This document shows positions 14,523-17,209 of a stretch of 17,209 bases of DNA, piece by piece. Origin of the DNA: Azonexaceae bacterium (GTDB lineage Bacteria; Pseudomonadota; Gammaproteobacteria; Burkholderiales; Rhodocyclaceae). The first letter of the stretch is position 1, and each line of letters starts with the position of its first letter. The stretch lies in NCBI GenBank assembly GCA_009469685.1, contig SSTA01000162.1:1-17209 (forward strand), written 5' to 3'. The translations under genes and the position numbers were made by a program. Under the pieces are notes generated by a model. That model did no database searches and was not told where the DNA came from. It saw only the letters and a program-made list of their open reading frames with translations.

Positions 14523-15350
14523 GTGTATCTGGAACACTTCGGCCTCAACGAACTTCCCTTCGGCATCACCCCGGATACCGCATACACCTTCATCGCGGCG
14601 AGCCACCAGGAAGCCCTGAACACCCTGCTGGTGGCCCTTGCCGGCGGCGAAGGCTTCATCAAGATCACCGGCGAAGTCGGTACCGGAAAATCCCTCCTCT
14701 GTCGCCGCCTGCTCCAGACCCTGCCCCCGGGGAGCGTCTCGGCCTACCTGCCCAATCCCTACCTGGCGCCGCGCACGCTGTTGCTGGCGTTGGGCGAGGA
14801 ATTGGGCCTCGATCTCGATCCGGCGGCCGACGACTACCATCTCCTGCAGGGGATCAACCGCAAGCTCCTCGAATATGCGGCCGCCGACCGGCAAGTCGTG
14901 GTCTGCATCGACGAAGCCCAAGCCATGCCGCGGGAAACTCTCGAAGCCCTGCGCCTGCTGTCCAACCTCGAAACCGAGAAGCGCAAGCTGCTCCAGATCG
15001 TCCTCTTCGGCCAGCCGGAGCTGGATGAACGCCTCGCCGATCCGGCCGTGCGTCAACTCCGCCAACGCATCGCCTTCCACTACCGCTTGCAGGGTTTGGG
15101 GCGGGGCGAGATCGGCAATTACCTGGCGCACCGCCTGCGGGTTGCGGGCTATCGGGGCGAAGGACTCTTCGCGTCGGCTGCCAACCGCGCCCTCTATCGC
15201 GCCAGCCGGGGGACCCCGAGGCTGGTGAATATCCTGGCCAACAAAGCCTTGTTGGCCGTTTTCGGCGAAGGTCGCCAGACTGTGAAGACCCGCCATGTCC
15301 GCCTCGCGGCCCGGGACACCGAAGGCGCCCACGATCCCGGATGGTGGTGA
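14523..15350 (+). CDS. mshM: MSHA biogenesis AAA ATPase MshM (ExeA-like)
   Basis: A 275-residue AAA+ ATPase of the ExeA/GspA class. It starts MYLEHFGLNELPFGITPD, a signature of the family. Walker A is GEVGTGKS (50-57, Lys56), Walker B VVVCIDEA (125-132, Asp130-Glu131), then FGQPEL (162-167), a sensor-1-like segment, and RGTPRLVN (229-236), a sensor-2-like motif. It is cytoplasmic, with no peptidoglycan-binding domain or membrane segment. The likely role is helping secretin/assembly complex placement through the cell wall together with MshN. GTG 14523 has GAGGGG a few bases upstream, 16 bases after mshL. Its stop precedes the mshN ATG by one base. Confidence 0.92.
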   Translation: MYLEHFGLNELPFGITPDTAYTFIAASHQEALNTLLVALAGGEGFIKITGEVGTGKSLLCRRLLQTLPPGSVSAYLPNPYLAPRTLLLALGEELGLDLDPAADDYHLLQGINRKLLEYAAADRQVVVCIDEAQAMPRETLEALRLLSNLETEKRKLLQIVLFGQPELDERLADPAVRQLRQRIAFHYRLQGLGRGEIGNYLAHRLRVAGYRGEGLFASAANRALYRASRGTPRLVNILANKALLAVFGEGRQTVKTRHVRLAARDTEGAHDPGWW

Positions 15351-15351
15351 G

Positions 15352-16491
15352 ATGAGCTTGGTCAACGACATGCTGAGGGACCTGGAAGCGCGCCGGGCAG
15401 GCGATTTGGGCGCGCCCTCCCTGCAGCGGGAAGTCCGGGCCTTGCCCAGCGAGCGCAAGGCTGCCGGCCGCGGCGTGGCGGTCGTTCTGGTCCTGGCTGT
15501 GGCGGCGGGGGGACTCGGCTGGGGGTTGGCGGTGAAACCTCAGGCTCCGATCCGGGAACCCGCCAGCGCTTCTTCCCTTCCAGCCGCCCCAGTTCCGGCT
15601 CCCGCCCCAGAGCCGGTGGCGCCTGCCGCCAGCCCGGCGACCGTTCCATCTCCGGCAGCGGAACCGGTGCTGCCGCTTCCAGCCCAAATCGCCACTGATG
15701 CTCAGCTGCCCGTTGGGGTCGATACGAATCTGCGCCTGACCCGGGGGATTGCGGTCCTGCCCCCCGAGCCCCCCTCCCGCCCGGCACCGCCGGCAGAGCC
15801 GCCGCGAGCGGCCGAACCCGCGGTACCGCCGCCGGCCAGGATCGATCCGCCTCCCGTAGCCAAGGCGGCCGCCCCCCTCGCTGCCGGAGTCGGTCCCGCC
15901 AGTATCGAGAAGACTGCGGTAGTGGCCAGCCCGCGGGAGCGGGCCGAGGCCGAATATCGCCGGGCCCAGACCCTGCTGGCCGCGGGCCAGACTTCTGTCG
16001 GGGCGGAGGCTCTTGCCGCCGCCCTGCGGCTGGATCAGACCCATGTACCCGCCCGGCAGGCGCTGCTCCGGCTGCTCCTCCAGGGGCAGCGCTTCGACGA
16101 GGCGGCGGGGCTGCTGAACGAAGGTCTGGAAGCGCTTCCGGCCCAAGTGGGATGGGCGATGACCCTGGCCCGCCTGCAGGTGGAAAAAGGGGATCTGGCG
16201 GCAGCCGAGCACACCCTGGCGCGGTCGGCTCCCTACGCCAAATCCCAGGCCGACTACGCCGGGTTTCACGGCCACATCCTCGGCCGCCTGGGCCAATCCC
16301 GGGCGGCAGTCGAACGCTACGAACTCGCGACGCGCTTGGGGGCCGGCGAGGGGCGCTGGTGGTTCGGTCTCGGTCAGGCGCTCGAGGGCGATGGCCGATC
16401 GCCGGAGGCGCGGGACGCCTATCGCCGTGCTTTGGCCACCGGCACCCTCAGTGGCGAGCTGGCAGCGCTGGCGGAAAGCCGCCTGCGCTGA
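15352..16491 (+). CDS. mshN: MSHA biogenesis protein MshN (TPR protein, GspB-like position)
   Basis: A 379-residue bitopic protein with the characteristic MshN start MSLVNDMLRDLEARR, a membrane segment at about 40-60, a long Pro/Ala-rich periplasmic linker (about 65-190), and C-terminal TPR-type helical repeats (about 192-375), beginning ASPRERAEAEYRRAQTLL and ending EARDAYRRALATG. ATG 15352 begins one base after the mshM TGA. The frame extends further upstream, but only this ATG gives the conserved N-terminus. The ATPase-plus-TPR-protein pair parallels the ExeA/ExeB arrangement. It is the last gene of the operon. Its 3' 44 bases overlap the convergent - strand gene, with no intrinsic terminator seen. 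Confidence 0.9.
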   Translation: MSLVNDMLRDLEARRAGDLGAPSLQREVRALPSERKAAGRGVAVVLVLAVAAGGLGWGLAVKPQAPIREPASASSLPAAPVPAPAPEPVAPAASPATVPSPAAEPVLPLPAQIATDAQLPVGVDTNLRLTRGIAVLPPEPPSRPAPPAEPPRAAEPAVPPPARIDPPPVAKAAAPLAAGVGPASIEKTAVVASPRERAEAEYRRAQTLLAAGQTSVGAEALAAALRLDQTHVPARQALLRLLLQGQRFDEAAGLLNEGLEALPAQVGWAMTLARLQVEKGDLAAAEHTLARSAPYAKSQADYAGFHGHILGRLGQSRAAVERYELATRLGAGEGRWWFGLGQALEGDGRSPEARDAYRRALATGTLSGELAALAESRLR

Positions 16492-17209
16492 TTTCCGGCG
16501 CCTTGGAAGCGAAAATGGGCGGGAAGCGCTGGACCAGGAGCGCCAGCAGGGGCTCCTGGGGCGCCCGTTCCCGCCAGCGGGCCAAGACTTTCGCCGCATA
16601 TTCGGGATAGGCGGCCACCGCGCGTTGCAGCAGGATTTGGGCGCCGTCGGGATCGCCATCGAGCAACTGGATGTAGGCGCACTTGAAAACGATTTCCCGG
16701 CTGGCGGAGAAGCGTAGCGCCCGCCCGCAGGTCTGGCGCTTGGCCTCCAAGTCTTTGGGGCTGTCGTCCATCAGGCTGGCGGCGGCGAGATCGACGTAGG
16801 GGCGCAGCAGGGGTTGGCCGGCCACGCGGGTCAGGGCCGCTCCCGGCGACGTCTCGGGGGGGAGCCGGCCGTTGGCGGTGTCCTCGAGCAAGGCGTAGTC
16901 CGCCCGCAGAGTCAGGAGCGCGATGCTGCCGAGAACGGCGATTCCGCCCACCAGCCAGGGAACCCGCAGGCCAAGGTCGAGGGGCCGTCCGCGACTGATG
17001 GCGCCGGCAACCAGCGCCGCCGGTGCAAGAAAGAATCCGTACCAGAGGGGATATTCGAGGAGCGCATGGATGCCGACTATCGTGGCCGTCGCCGCCACCC
17101 ACCAGAGCGCGGCGTCGGCTTCCCGTCGCCAGAGATCTAACGCCCAGCGCAGTCCCAAGCCTATCGTCAGCAGGGCGGCCCCGGCACCCAGTTCGGCCAT
17201 GAGATTCAA
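16448..17209 (-). CDS. PglL/Wzy_C2-type O-oligosaccharyltransferase or O-antigen ligase, C-terminal part (truncated by window edge)
   Basis: The frame is open to the right edge, so the true start lies outside. The 253 visible residues begin in an NLMAELG segment matching the 'HN..l.lmAElG' region of PglL-type ligases, then hydrophobic segments at about 5-27, 33-53, 56-75 and 86-103. Between the second and third is HALLEYPLWYGFFLAPAALVAGAI (about 48-71), the conserved 'LEYPLWY' stretch seen in PglL_A/Wzy_C2 proteins. A soluble Ala-rich, helical-repeat-like C-terminal domain follows. PglL-type enzymes transfer lipid-linked glycans to Ser/Thr of pilins in the periplasm. Being convergent with a pilus locus, pilin is the likeliest target, but an LPS O-antigen ligase is the alternative. 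The gene runs opposite to mshN, overlapping its end by 44 bases. Confidence 0.8.
   Translation of the reverse strand: MNLMAELGAGAALLTIGLGLRWALDLWRREADAALWWVAATATIVGIHALLEYPLWYGFFLAPAALVAGAISRGRPLDLGLRVPWLVGGIAVLGSIALLTLRADYALLEDTANGRLPPETSPGAALTRVAGQPLLRPYVDLAAASLMDDSPKDLEAKRQTCGRALRFSASREIVFKCAYIQLLDGDPDGAQILLQRAVAAYPEYAAKVLARWRERAPQEPLLALLVQRFPPIFASKAPEISAGGFPPALPARH

Noticed and set aside
15295..15351. Upstream ATG extension of mshN
   Set aside because: It overlaps mshM and lacks the conserved MSLVNDML start, which is at 15352.
14854..16659. 601-codon open frame on the - strand opposite mshM and mshN
   Set aside because: Antisense shadow; only its right end partly coincides with the real - strand ligase gene, which uses a different frame.
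1..17209. Search for tRNA/rRNA genes, CRISPR repeats, insertion sequence ends or attachment sites
   Set aside because: None seen; the window is densely packed with pilus genes and lacks transposase, integrase or spaced direct repeats.

Overview
The window is almost entirely one locus: a complete-looking MSHA-type (mannose-sensitive haemagglutinin) type IVa pilus assembly cluster. There are 16 protein-coding genes on the + strand, and the end of a probable pilin O-oligosaccharyltransferase gene enters from the right edge on the - strand. High GC, strong third-position GC bias and the gene content suggest a proteobacterium, most likely a betaproteobacterium (Rhodocyclales/Nitrosomonadales-like). 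That placement is inference from composition and gene style, not from a marker gene.

Layout, left to right. (1) Motor and platform: mshE ATPase with an N-terminal c-di-GMP-binding-type MshEN repeat (10-1719), then mshG inner-membrane platform (1789-3006). (2) Prepilin block: an MshF-position prepilin-like protein (3014-3526), an MshA/MshB-type pilin (3631-4146), the probable major pilin mshA (4179-4622), a perfect 14-bp-stem hairpin (4661-4694), then mshC, mshD, mshO and mshP, which overlap or lie close together (4705-7036). (3) mshQ (7038-9995), a 985-residue exported protein with an MshQ/DUF6701-type C-terminal half and an N-terminal module I do not recognise. (4) An AT-rich gap (9996-10067) with a well-formed candidate sigma-70 promoter, followed by the alignment/secretin block mshI1 (PilM-like), mshI2 (PilN-like), mshJ (PilO-like), mshK (PilP/GspC-like), mshL (secretin lipoprotein), mshM (ExeA-like AAA ATPase) and mshN (TPR protein), 10068-16491. 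Most junctions in this block are ATGA or near-ATGA overlaps. (5) A PglL/Wzy_C2-type O-antigen ligase/O-oligosaccharyltransferase, convergent with and overlapping mshN, cut by the window end.

How they fit together: MshE, gated by c-di-GMP, would drive MshG to polymerise MshA and the minor pilins. The MshI1-I2-J-K complex links the platform to the MshL secretin in the outer membrane, helped by MshM and MshN at the wall. MshQ is the large exported component, and the PglL-like enzyme may glycosylate the pilin. No retraction ATPase (pilT), prepilin peptidase (pilD) or mshH is present, so those functions must come from elsewhere.

The two halves are in the opposite order to the classical Vibrio locus (I-J-K-L-M-N then E-G-F-B-A-C-D-O-P-Q). 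I found no evidence for a wholly new system. The least explained parts are the MshQ N-terminal module, the hairpin after mshA, the alternative start of the first pilin, and the pilin glycosylation link. No RNA genes, insertion sequences, CRISPR arrays or attachment sites were seen, and no stretch over 300 bases lacks a gene.
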